Below are positions 7,115 to 12,281 of a DNA stretch of 12,281 nucleotides, one piece after another (within the stretch, counting starts at the first letter, position 1; every line of letters begins with the position of its first letter). Where the stretch lies: NCBI GenBank assembly GCA_023438965.1, contig JAEXPB010000510.1:1-12281 (forward strand), read 5' to 3'. The notes beneath the pieces are model-generated. The model was not told where the DNA came from, did no database searches, and saw nothing but the letters and a program-made list of their open reading frames with translations. Origin of the DNA: Bacillota bacterium. Its GTDB lineage: Bacteria; Bacillota; Clostridia; Saccharofermentanales; UBA5734. Both the position numbers and the translations under genes were made by a program.

Positions 7115-7153
7115 GGACGCAACCTCATTTCCAGATTCCCGGCCTGGCCGGCA

Positions 7154-8560
7154 TTAGCGGACCAAATCAATCAGGTCATATTTCAAATAGGTTGTGAAGG
7201 CTTCCCGGACAGCCGTGCCAAAGTGGCCGCTGGTCACGCTGACATGGTGCCGGAAGCCCTGCTTGCCGATGGTCAGCAGTTTATCCTGCAACTGCAGGAT
7301 TTCAGCGACGCCGCCGCAGCCGAAGAAGCCGTCCTCGATCGGGTCGGCGGTAAACCGGCCTTCGTCGAGATAGCAGACCAGCTTGCCGCCGTCGGTCTTG
7401 GCACTGGCCAGCGTCAGCGGCGCCGGTGCGATCCGGCCGACATTGCAACCCCAGCCGCAGCCAGCCCCATAGCCTTTGGCGAACATCTTGTGCTCGATGA
7501 CCTGCCCCTTGGCGGTCATCAGGCCTTGCGGCACCGGGCCGCAATGGAACAGGATGCATTTGTCGGGATCCGTGCCGTAATTATTGTTCCAGTCCAGGCA
7601 GGTGGCCGGCTGCTGCGATGCGGCCGCCAAGGCCTGCATCGTCACCGCATTGCCGACATCCAGCTCGCAGGCCGCCACAATGCCGCGGTTGTTCAGCTCG
7701 CTGAGCAGTACGCAGGGCGCGACGCGCAGTTCCCTTTCGATCTCTTCCCAGCAACGCAGAGCCAGGCAGTCCAATTGGTAATCCGCGATCAGGCCGTCGA
7801 TGGCGACACTGATCCGGGTCAGCTGGTCGATCTTGTCCATCGGCACACCGGTCCAATTCGTATACCCGAGCAGGTATTCTTTTTTATCCCGGAAAGCGGC
7901 ACTCTGCGGATCGATCGAGCGTACCCGCAGAAAAAGTTCGGCCAAGTCCAGTGCCTCGGTGGTGATCCCATAGCGCTGCAAGGTCAGCTCATCGAAGCGG
8001 ACGGTTTTAAAGGCCGTGGTACGCGCGCCGATCGCACCGACCGTCAGCCGGCGCATGCGCCGGACGATCCGGCAGGCGGCCGCGAAGTCCCGGAGCTGCT
8101 GGTCGAAGTCTGGCGACCCGGGGTGAACAACCTGCCCGACGAAACTCGTGAAGGGCAGTCCATATTGGTAAAAAACGTCCATGATCGAGAACTTGCCGCA
8201 GAAAGCGTCCCGTCGGTGTTCAAAGTCCATCTTGCCGATCTCGTCCGGATAAGCCTGGACCAGAATCGGAACGCCACAGTCGGCCAGGGCGGCTATGGCG
8301 CCGTTTTCGTCGCCGAAATTGGGCAGGCAGAGGATGACGCCGTCGTATTCGCCGCGATGTTCAGCCAGGAAAGACGCGTAACGGCGGCCTTCGGCGGCGG
8401 TCTCCACCGCGCCGTAGCGAGTGGCGGTTTCATCGAGCAGCAAGGCGGCATAACCTTGCTTTTCCACGGCTGCTTTCATCTGGGTTCGCGCTTCGGCGAT
8501 CAATGATTCCGGGAAAAAGCCCCGATTGCCGAAATAAAGGGCAAAAGTCATGTTAGCCAT
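7154..8560 (-). CDS. L-fucose/L-arabinose isomerase-like sugar isomerase
   Basis: A 468-residue cytoplasmic protein of the FucI/AraA superfamily, which interconverts aldoses and ketoses with a divalent metal. It is shorter than classical FucI (about 590). The metal-site pattern is visible: CWEEIERE (270-277) for the first glutamate, ACELDVGNAVTM (297-308) with Asp301, and a C-terminal GFRHHVSVTSGHFG (435-448) supplying a histidine. LDWNNNYG (322-329) and GYGAGCGWGCNVG (363-375) are also family-like and unusually rich in Cys. First gene of the minus-strand operon and divergent from the PocR-AraC gene. Its ribosome site GAGGT lies nine bases upstream; an ATG three codons in is an alternative start. 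Substrate is not defined. From memory, related proteins occur in sulfoglycolytic loci, but nothing here shows sulfonate chemistry. Confidence 0.85.
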   Translation of the reverse strand: MANMTFALYFGNRGFFPESLIAEARTQMKAAVEKQGYAALLLDETATRYGAVETAAEGRRYASFLAEHRGEYDGVILCLPNFGDENGAIAALADCGVPILVQAYPDEIGKMDFEHRRDAFCGKFSIMDVFYQYGLPFTSFVGQVVHPGSPDFDQQLRDFAAACRIVRRMRRLTVGAIGARTTAFKTVRFDELTLQRYGITTEALDLAELFLRVRSIDPQSAAFRDKKEYLLGYTNWTGVPMDKIDQLTRISVAIDGLIADYQLDCLALRCWEEIERELRVAPCVLLSELNNRGIVAACELDVGNAVTMQALAAASQQPATCLDWNNNYGTDPDKCILFHCGPVPQGLMTAKGQVIEHKMFAKGYGAGCGWGCNVGRIAPAPLTLASAKTDGGKLVCYLDEGRFTADPIEDGFFGCGGVAEILQLQDKLLTIGKQGFRHHVSVTSGHFGTAVREAFTTYLKYDLIDLVR

Positions 8561-8623
8561 AGCGATATTACCTCATTTCCTGATTGGCAGCGGCAGCGCC
8601 GCCGGCCGATTCTAGACGGCTAA

Positions 8624-8660
8624 ACGGTCGGACAGACAAGCGAGCATGGTCCATACGGTC
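8624..8660. repeat. ACGGTC direct repeats in the divergent control region
   Basis: ACGGTC occurs at 8624-8629 and 8655-8660, 31 bases apart, close to three helical turns. A 9-base palindrome, ATGGTCCAT, sits directly before the second copy at 8646-8654, and GACCG, the reverse, is at 8684-8688. These are candidate half-sites for the divergent regulator, but they lie around and downstream of the operon -10, so repression is as likely as activation. Short repeats like this can arise by chance. Confidence 0.25.
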
Positions 8661-8661
8661 T

Positions 8662-8670
8662 ATTTTATCA
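8662..8670 (-). promoter_or_regulatory. Extended -10 promoter of the sugar operon
   Basis: The minus strand reads TGATAAAAT, an extended -10 (TGN plus TAAAAT). Transcription would begin near 8655, leaving a leader of about 95 bases before the isomerase. No consensus -35 is seen, consistent with a promoter that needs an activator, such as the divergent AraC-type regulator. Confidence 0.5.
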
Positions 8671-8749
8671 TATTAAAGGGACTGACCGGGCGAAAGGGCG
8701 AGCCGTTTCCTTTTAGGTAAAATCGTCCGAAAGATGCGGATCAATTTCG

Positions 8750-8758
8750 TGCTATAAT
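8750..8758 (+). promoter_or_regulatory. Extended -10 promoter of the PocR-AraC gene
   Basis: TGCTATAAT is an extended -10 with a perfect TATAAT at 8753-8758. A -35 is not evident. The leader of about 57 bases ends in AAGGAGG (8808-8814) ahead of the ATG at 8822. Confidence 0.6.
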
Positions 8759-8821
8759 CAGGATGTCCTGCCGGTTATCCGATCCGGTTCCCGACGCCGA
8801 AAGTTTGAAGGAGGCGCTGAC

Positions 8822-9670
8822 ATGTCCCTGCAGCTCGATACCGGCCAATTGCAAGCCCTCCTGCGCGATTTCCATACCCTGACCGGCATCCGGATCGTCA
8901 TTTTCGATGAAGAATATCGCGAAATTCTGGGCTATCCAGCCAGACACAGCCCCTTTTGCACGCTGATGAAAGCGAATGGCCTAACCCGGGCGCTGTGCGC
9001 GAAAAGCGACGCCCGGTCCTTCGACCAGTGCAAGGCCACCGGCAAACTGGTCGTGACCCAATGCCATGCCGGCTTGATCGAAGCCGCTGCGCCCTTGAAA
9101 GACAAGGGCCTGATCATCGGTTACATCATGTTCGGCCAGCTGACCGGTTCGCGCGACCGGCAGCAGCTGCTGGCCGGCATTCTCGAACAGCACGCCGGGA
9201 TCACCGCACCGGCTGCGGACCTGACGGCGGCTGTCCGCCAGGTCAAGTATCGCAGCATGCCGGAGATCCAGGCCGCCGCGAAAATCCTCGAGGCGATTAC
9301 GACCTACGCGTTGCTGAACAACATGGTCTCGGTTCGCCATGAACAGCTGATTCACAAGCTGAATCATTACATCGACGATCACCTGGCGGAGAATCTGGAC
9401 TCCCGGCAGCTCTGCCGCCAGCTTCTGGTCAGCCGGACCCGCCTGTACGAACTGGCCCGGCAATATCTCGGCACCGGACTGGCCGCCTATGTCACCCGGA
9501 AGCGCATGGCTTTGGCCTGTCAGCTGCTCACGGCCGGCAGCGCCACAATCGGCGAAATCGCCGCCCGCACCGGCTATGCGGATTATTCCTACTTCTGTAA
9601 GGTTTTCCGTCGGACCCAGGGTTGTTCGCCGGCCGAATACCGCTTGCGGGAGCAGGAGCGGTGGGCGTGA
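8822..9670 (+). CDS. PocR-domain AraC-family transcriptional regulator
   Basis: A 282-residue one-component regulator. Residues 6-165 match the PocR sensory domain: LLRDFHTLTGIRIVIFDEEYREI, then a spaced cysteine set Cys46, Cys59, Cys70 and Cys81 (in TQCHAGLIEAA), followed by IIGYIMFGQLTG. PocR domains bind small metabolites; the founding protein controls propanediol use. Residues 177-275 are an AraC DNA-binding domain with helix-turn-helices near 194-214 and 242-264 (TIGEIAARTGYADYSYFCKVFRR). The start has AAGGAGG seven bases upstream. It is transcribed divergently from the isomerase-aldolase-kinase operon across 261 bases and most likely controls it, with a pathway sugar or intermediate as ligand (inference). 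Both promoters lack a clear -35, as expected of activator-dependent control. Confidence 0.88.
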   Translation: MSLQLDTGQLQALLRDFHTLTGIRIVIFDEEYREILGYPARHSPFCTLMKANGLTRALCAKSDARSFDQCKATGKLVVTQCHAGLIEAAAPLKDKGLIIGYIMFGQLTGSRDRQQLLAGILEQHAGITAPAADLTAAVRQVKYRSMPEIQAAAKILEAITTYALLNNMVSVRHEQLIHKLNHYIDDHLAENLDSRQLCRQLLVSRTRLYELARQYLGTGLAAYVTRKRMALACQLLTAGSATIGEIAARTGYADYSYFCKVFRRTQGCSPAEYRLREQERWA

Positions 9671-9681
9671 TAACTGCAAGC

Positions 9682-9706
9682 AACCGGTGGGATAAATCTT
9701 CCGGTT
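9682..9706. repeat. Inverted repeat upstream of mgsA
   Basis: AACCGG (9682-9687) and CCGGTT (9701-9706) form a perfect 6-bp inverted repeat with a 13-base spacer. It overlaps the weak -35 region of the mgsA promoter and follows the PocR-AraC stop. It lacks a T tract, so it is more likely an operator or chance than a terminator. Confidence 0.25.
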
Positions 9707-9734
9707 CCCATCCTGCGCCGCCAAATGATATAAT
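9705..9734 (+). promoter_or_regulatory. mgsA promoter
   Basis: TGATATAAT at 9726-9734 is an extended -10 with a perfect TATAAT (9729-9734). TTCCCA at 9705-9710 is a weak -35 at 18 bases. Transcription would start near 9741, about 35 bases before the mgsA ATG. This suggests mgsA has its own promoter besides any read-through from the regulator gene. Confidence 0.6.
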
Positions 9735-9775
9735 GAGTCCGTTTGCAACCCAATGTGAAAGGGACGTGAGCCAGC

Positions 9776-10258
9776 ATGAGCATCCTGCAGGACAACTTTA
9801 TCCCCTTTACCATCGAAAAACAGAAGCGAATCGCCCTGATCGCCCATGACAGCATGAAACAGTCCCTGGTCGACTGGGTGGACGCCAACAAGGACATTCT
9901 GAAGGGTCATTTCCTGTGCGGCACCGGTACAACAGCCCGCCTGATCGCCGAAAAGACCGGTTTGCCGGTGAAGGGCTTCAACAGCGGCCCGCTTGGCGGC
10001 GACCAGCAGATCGGCTCGCGCATCGCCGAAGGCACCATCGATTGCATGATCTTTTTCTGGGACCCGCTGGCTGCCCAGCCGCACGACCCGGATGTCAAAG
10101 CCCTGCTGCGCATTGCCGTGGTTTACGACATTCCGGTGGCCAACAACCGGGCGACCGCGGACTTCCTCCTGACCTCGCGGCTGATGAACGAAACCTACGA
10201 GCGGCAGGTCGTCAATTATAACAAAATCATCCAGAACCGCCTGGAAACGTTCCGCTAA
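9776..10258 (+). CDS. mgsA: Methylglyoxal synthase
   Basis: Cytoplasmic enzyme that converts dihydroxyacetone phosphate to methylglyoxal and phosphate, a bypass of lower glycolysis that recovers phosphate. The 160-residue length is typical. Motifs are [12 protein letters not shown] with His24 and Asp25, [10 protein letters not shown] (48-56) for phosphate binding, [11 protein letters not shown] (70-80) with the catalytic aspartate at Asp76, and [20 protein letters not shown] with His103, then [12 protein letters not shown]. All residues expected of an active enzyme are present. The ATG has an AAAGGGA ribosome site. The gene follows the PocR-AraC regulator on the same strand after 105 bases and ends nine bases from the converging msrAB gene. 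It could act on DHAP released by the neighbouring aldolase, but it is also a common housekeeping gene. Confidence 0.96.
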   Translation: MSILQDNFIPFTIEKQKRIALIAHDSMKQSLVDWVDANKDILKGHFLCGTGTTARLIAEKTGLPVKGFNSGPLGGDQQIGSRIAEGTIDCMIFFWDPLAAQPHDPDVKALLRIAVVYDIPVANNRATADFLLTSRLMNETYERQVVNYNKIIQNRLETFR

Positions 10259-10267
10259 GGTCAGGGC

Positions 10268-11221
10268 TTAGCGGACCAGATCGATCAGATAGCCATACCC
10301 CTCGCGCGCCATGTCTTCCTTGGCGATAAACCGCAGAGCGGCGCTGTTGATGCAATAACGCAGGCCGCCCTTTTCGCGTGGCCCGTCGGTAAAGACATGG
10401 CCCAGATGGGCGTCGCCGGCCCGGCTGCGCACTTCGGTCCGGGTCATGCCGTGCGAGGCATCCGCCTTTTCCCGCACGGCCTGCGGATCGATCGGCCGGG
10501 TGAAACTCGGCCAGCCGCAGCCGGACTCGAACTTGTCGGTTGAGGCAAACAGCGGTTCCCCGGTTGTGATATCAACATAGATGCCCGGCCGGTGTTCGGC
10601 CCAGTAGGCGTTCTGAAACGGCGGCTCGGTAGCGTTCCGGCGCGTCACGTCATATTGCAGCGGTGTAAGTCTCTGCCGCAGCGCCTCAGTGGTCTCCGAG
10701 ACCGGATAGCGGCCGGGGTCGACCCGTGCCTGCGCGGCCTGCCGGAATTTCCGGGGATTGATATGGCAATATCCGCCCGGATTCTTATCCAGGTATTTCT
10801 GATGGTATTCCTCGGCGCGGGTAAAGTTGCGCAACGGTCCGGTTTCAATCGCGATCGGCTGGGCGTGGCGCTTTTGCAGCTCGGTCAGCGACCGTTCGAT
10901 CACCGGGCGGTCCGCTGCATCAATATAATAAATGCCCGTACGGTATTGGGTGCCGCTGTCGCCGCCCTGGCGGTTAACAGCAACCGGATCGATCGCGTCA
11001 TAATACAGCGTCAACAGGAAATCGAGGCTGACTGCCGCCGGATCATAGGTGACATGCACTGTTTCGGCATGCCCGGTGTCATGATGGCAGACGTCCTCGT
11101 AGGTCGGATTGGATGTCCGGCCATTGGCATATCCGACTTCGGTGGTCAAAACGCCAGGAATCGACGCCAGATATTTTTCTGTACCCCAGAAGCAACCGCC
11201 AGCCAGATAGATTTCGGCCAT
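10268..11221 (-). CDS. msrAB: Bifunctional methionine sulfoxide reductase MsrAB
   Basis: Fusion that repairs both diastereomers of methionine sulfoxide with thioredoxin as electron donor. The MsrA domain covers residues 1-160: [11 protein letters not shown] with catalytic Cys10, then [21 protein letters not shown], and GGYCHINP with a candidate resolving Cys152. The MsrB domain covers about 178-317: [31 protein letters not shown] with Cys235, [10 protein letters not shown], and [13 protein letters not shown] with catalytic Cys290. The two CxxC zinc motifs of many MsrBs are missing, which places it in the zinc-free class. No signal peptide is seen, so the protein is probably cytoplasmic. The start at 11221 has a strong AAGGAGG site eight bases upstream. 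In-frame UGA selenocysteine codons are absent. The last residues, LIDLVR, match the end of the sugar isomerase. Confidence 0.95.
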   Translation of the reverse strand: MAEIYLAGGCFWGTEKYLASIPGVLTTEVGYANGRTSNPTYEDVCHHDTGHAETVHVTYDPAAVSLDFLLTLYYDAIDPVAVNRQGGDSGTQYRTGIYYIDAADRPVIERSLTELQKRHAQPIAIETGPLRNFTRAEEYHQKYLDKNPGGYCHINPRKFRQAAQARVDPGRYPVSETTEALRQRLTPLQYDVTRRNATEPPFQNAYWAEHRPGIYVDITTGEPLFASTDKFESGCGWPSFTRPIDPQAVREKADASHGMTRTEVRSRAGDAHLGHVFTDGPREKGGLRYCINSAALRFIAKEDMAREGYGYLIDLVR

Positions 11222-11242
11222 CTGTCTTTCCTCCTTTATTGT

Positions 11243-11259
11243 TCCGGCTAATTGCCGGA
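11243..11259 (-). other. Stem-loop in the msrAB leader
   Basis: TCCGGC (11243-11248) and GCCGGA (11254-11259) form a perfect 6-bp stem with a 5-base loop. It lies just upstream of the msrAB ribosome site on the minus strand. With no T tract it is not a terminator; it may stabilise the mRNA or be a protein site. Confidence 0.4.
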
Positions 11260-11275
11260 TCTGGTTCCTGATCTC

Positions 11276-11304
11276 AAATTAACCGGCAGCAGCCAGGCTG
11301 TCAA
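11276..11304 (-). promoter_or_regulatory. msrAB promoter
   Basis: A perfect TTGACA on the minus strand (11299-11304) is followed after 17 bases by TAATTT (11276-11281), a weak -10. An 11-base palindrome, CAGCCAGGCTG (11290-11300), overlaps the spacer and -35 and could be an operator. The leader is about 49 bases. Confidence 0.45.
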
Positions 11305-11329
11305 GCAACATGGGATACGGATCGCGGGG

Positions 11330-11359
11330 TTGACATGACCGGCTTCGGCTTGTTATGTT
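11330..11359 (+). promoter_or_regulatory. Ribokinase gene promoter
   Basis: A perfect TTGACA (11330-11335) and TATGTT (11354-11359) are 18 bases apart, with TGT just before the -10 making it extended. Transcription would start near 11365, giving a leader of about 67 bases. The promoter is back to back with that of msrAB. Confidence 0.55.
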
Positions 11360-11431
11360 GATAGGGTATCAGCGGCACGTTCGGACCGATTCCGGTTGCT
11401 ATTAATAAATAACTCGTTTTCAGGAGGCTAT

Positions 11432-12281
11432 ATGGGCAGAATAGTGGTCATCGGCAGTTTGAATATGGATCTGGTGGTGAATAGCCCCCGAATGCCCCAA
11501 TTGGGCGAAACCTTGACCGGCTGGGGATTCATGACCTGTCCCGGCGGCAAGGGCAGCAACCAGGCTGTTGCGGCGGCCCGGCTGGGCGGCCAGGTCGCTA
11601 TGATCGGCAATGTCGGCCAGGATCTGTTCGGCGAATCGCTGATCCAGGGGCTGGCTGCCGATGGCGTCGACCGCCAGGCCGTGGTCCGGCTGCCGGACGC
11701 GCCAACCGGCACGGCGACCATTCTTGTCGTCGGCGGCGATAATTTCATCATTCTGGATCCGGGCGCCAACGGGCGTCTGACGCCGGCAATGATTGACGCC
11801 CAGGAGAACCTGATCCGTTCTGCCGATCTGGTCATGCTGCAGCTGGAAATTCCGCTGGATTCGGTCCAGCAGGCCATCCGTCTGGCCAGGAAACATCAGG
11901 TCCGGATCATGCTTGATCCGGCGCCGGCCGTGCCGCTGGACATGGAGCTGATTCGCCAGGTCGACATCTTCAAGCCGAATGAGCATGAATGCCAGATAGT
12001 CACCGGGCTGCAGGCCAATACAGTCGAGAATGCCCTGGCGGCCGTCACCGAGCTTTATCGGCGCGGCGTGCAGCTGCCGATTGTGACCTTGGGCGGACAG
12101 GGCATCGTCTATTATCTGGCGTCCGAGCAGAAAGCCTGCCATGTGCCGGCTCATCCCGCTCAAGTGGTTGATACGACCGCTGCCGGCGACTGCTTCAGCG
12201 GCGCGCTGGCCGTCGCCCTGACCTCCGGCCAGAGCATTCCGGAAGCCATCCGGTTTGCCTCCCGGGCGGCCGCTATTGCGA
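11432..12281 (+). CDS. rbsK: Ribokinase, 3' partial
   Basis: PfkB-family kinase that phosphorylates ribose at O5 using ATP in the cytoplasm. The frame is open from ATG 11432 to the window end (283 codons, against about 300-310 in the family), so only the C-terminal tail is missing. Motifs are VVIGSLNMDLVV at the N-terminus, PGGKGSNQAVAAARLGG (first PfkB signature, substrate binding), MLDPAPAVPLD, IFKPNEHEC, TLGGQGIVYYL, and DTTAAGDCFSGAL with the catalytic base Asp253. The DTTAAGD form, rather than DTGAGD, is also that of E. coli ribokinase. The start has AGGAGG only four bases away. Gene symbol is by motif; a closely related deoxyribokinase is possible. It begins a new plus-strand unit whose partners lie beyond the window. 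Confidence 0.92.
   Translation, partial: MGRIVVIGSLNMDLVVNSPRMPQLGETLTGWGFMTCPGGKGSNQAVAAARLGGQVAMIGNVGQDLFGESLIQGLAADGVDRQAVVRLPDAPTGTATILVVGGDNFIILDPGANGRLTPAMIDAQENLIRSADLVMLQLEIPLDSVQQAIRLARKHQVRIMLDPAPAVPLDMELIRQVDIFKPNEHECQIVTGLQANTVENALAAVTELYRRGVQLPIVTLGGQGIVYYLASEQKACHVPAHPAQVVDTTAAGDCFSGALAVALTSGQSIPEAIRFASRAAAIA

Noticed and set aside
7223..8506. A 427-codon open frame on the plus strand opposite the isomerase gene
   Set aside because: It is an antisense shadow from GC-rich codon use. The minus-strand isomerase has clear family motifs, and the shadow protein has low-complexity Gln, Gly and Asp-rich sequence with no family match.
4555..8560. A sulfoquinovose (sulfoglycolysis) locus
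   Set aside because: Isomerase, kinase and aldolase functions would fit in outline, but no sulfoquinovosidase, sulfonate exporter, sulfolactaldehyde enzyme or sulfite lyase is present. It stays a hypothesis to test, not a call.
8581..8625. GC-rich hairpin (GCGGC, AGC, GCCGC) in the operon leader as a terminator or riboswitch
   Set aside because: The stem is only five base pairs, has no T tract on either strand, and no wider fold matching a known riboswitch is visible.
8981..10084. A 367-codon minus-strand frame across the regulator and mgsA
   Set aside because: It spans two well-supported plus-strand genes and their promoter, so it is a composition artefact.
10268..11221. A selenocysteine form of MsrA
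   Set aside because: Some clostridial MsrA proteins use Sec, but here the catalytic codon is Cys and there is no in-frame TGA.
11420..12163. A 247-codon minus-strand frame opposite the ribokinase
   Set aside because: The plus strand encodes an unmistakable PfkB kinase with both signatures; the antisense frame has no recognisable domain.
1..12281. CRISPR arrays, tRNA or rRNA genes, insertion sequences, prophage or defence genes
   Set aside because: No regularly spaced repeats, tRNA cloverleaf sequences, transposase motifs or terminal inverted repeats were seen on reading both strands.

Overview
The window looks like chromosomal DNA from a GC-rich member of the Bacillota, probably a clostridial-type anaerobe, perhaps from a metagenome. 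The reasons are strong AGGAGG-type ribosome sites, TATAAT and extended -10 promoters, a PocR-AraC regulator, a stand-alone MraY paralogue, a fused MsrA-MsrB and a MetY-MnmA gene pair. This is inference, since no rRNA or other phylogenetic marker is present. I see no tRNA, rRNA, CRISPR array, transposase or phage gene.

Layout, left to right. (1) 1-1815, plus strand: the 3' part of metY (O-acetylhomoserine sulfhydrylase), followed one base later by mnmA (tRNA 2-thiouridylase). (2) 1842-1919: a short AT-rich stub with a good ribosome site that reads like the N-terminus of an S58/P1 family peptidase. It breaks off exactly where the next gene begins. (3) 1885-3463, minus strand: an MraY-like membrane glycosyltransferase preceded by a NUDIX hydrolase, with a promoter and an intrinsic terminator between them. 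(4) 3703-4533, plus strand: an AraC-type DNA-binding domain fused to a compact GGDEF domain, with an awkward start site. (5) 4555-8560, minus strand: a three-gene sugar catabolic operon transcribed as FucI-like isomerase, class II aldolase, FGGY kinase. (6) 8822-9670, plus strand: a divergent PocR-AraC regulator, most likely the controller of that operon. (7) 9776-10258, plus strand: methylglyoxal synthase. (8) 10268-11221, minus strand: bifunctional methionine sulfoxide reductase MsrAB. (9) 11432 to the window end, plus strand: the 5' 283 codons of a ribokinase.

How the genes may work together. The isomerase, kinase and aldolase form a complete aldose to ketose to ketose phosphate to triose route. 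The sugar cannot be read from the sequence, and no transporter is encoded here. If the aldolase releases dihydroxyacetone phosphate, the nearby methylglyoxal synthase would act on that product. That link is inference from proximity and known chemistry. The rest is sulfur metabolism and tRNA thiolation (metY-mnmA), oxidative damage repair (NUDIX, MsrAB) and pentose salvage (ribokinase).

The most unusual points are the decapitated peptidase stub, the uncharacterised isomerase-aldolase-kinase-PocR locus, the AraC-GGDEF one-component fusion, and the promoter-terminator arrangement ahead of the MraY paralogue. I did not find convincing evidence of a wholly new type of system.
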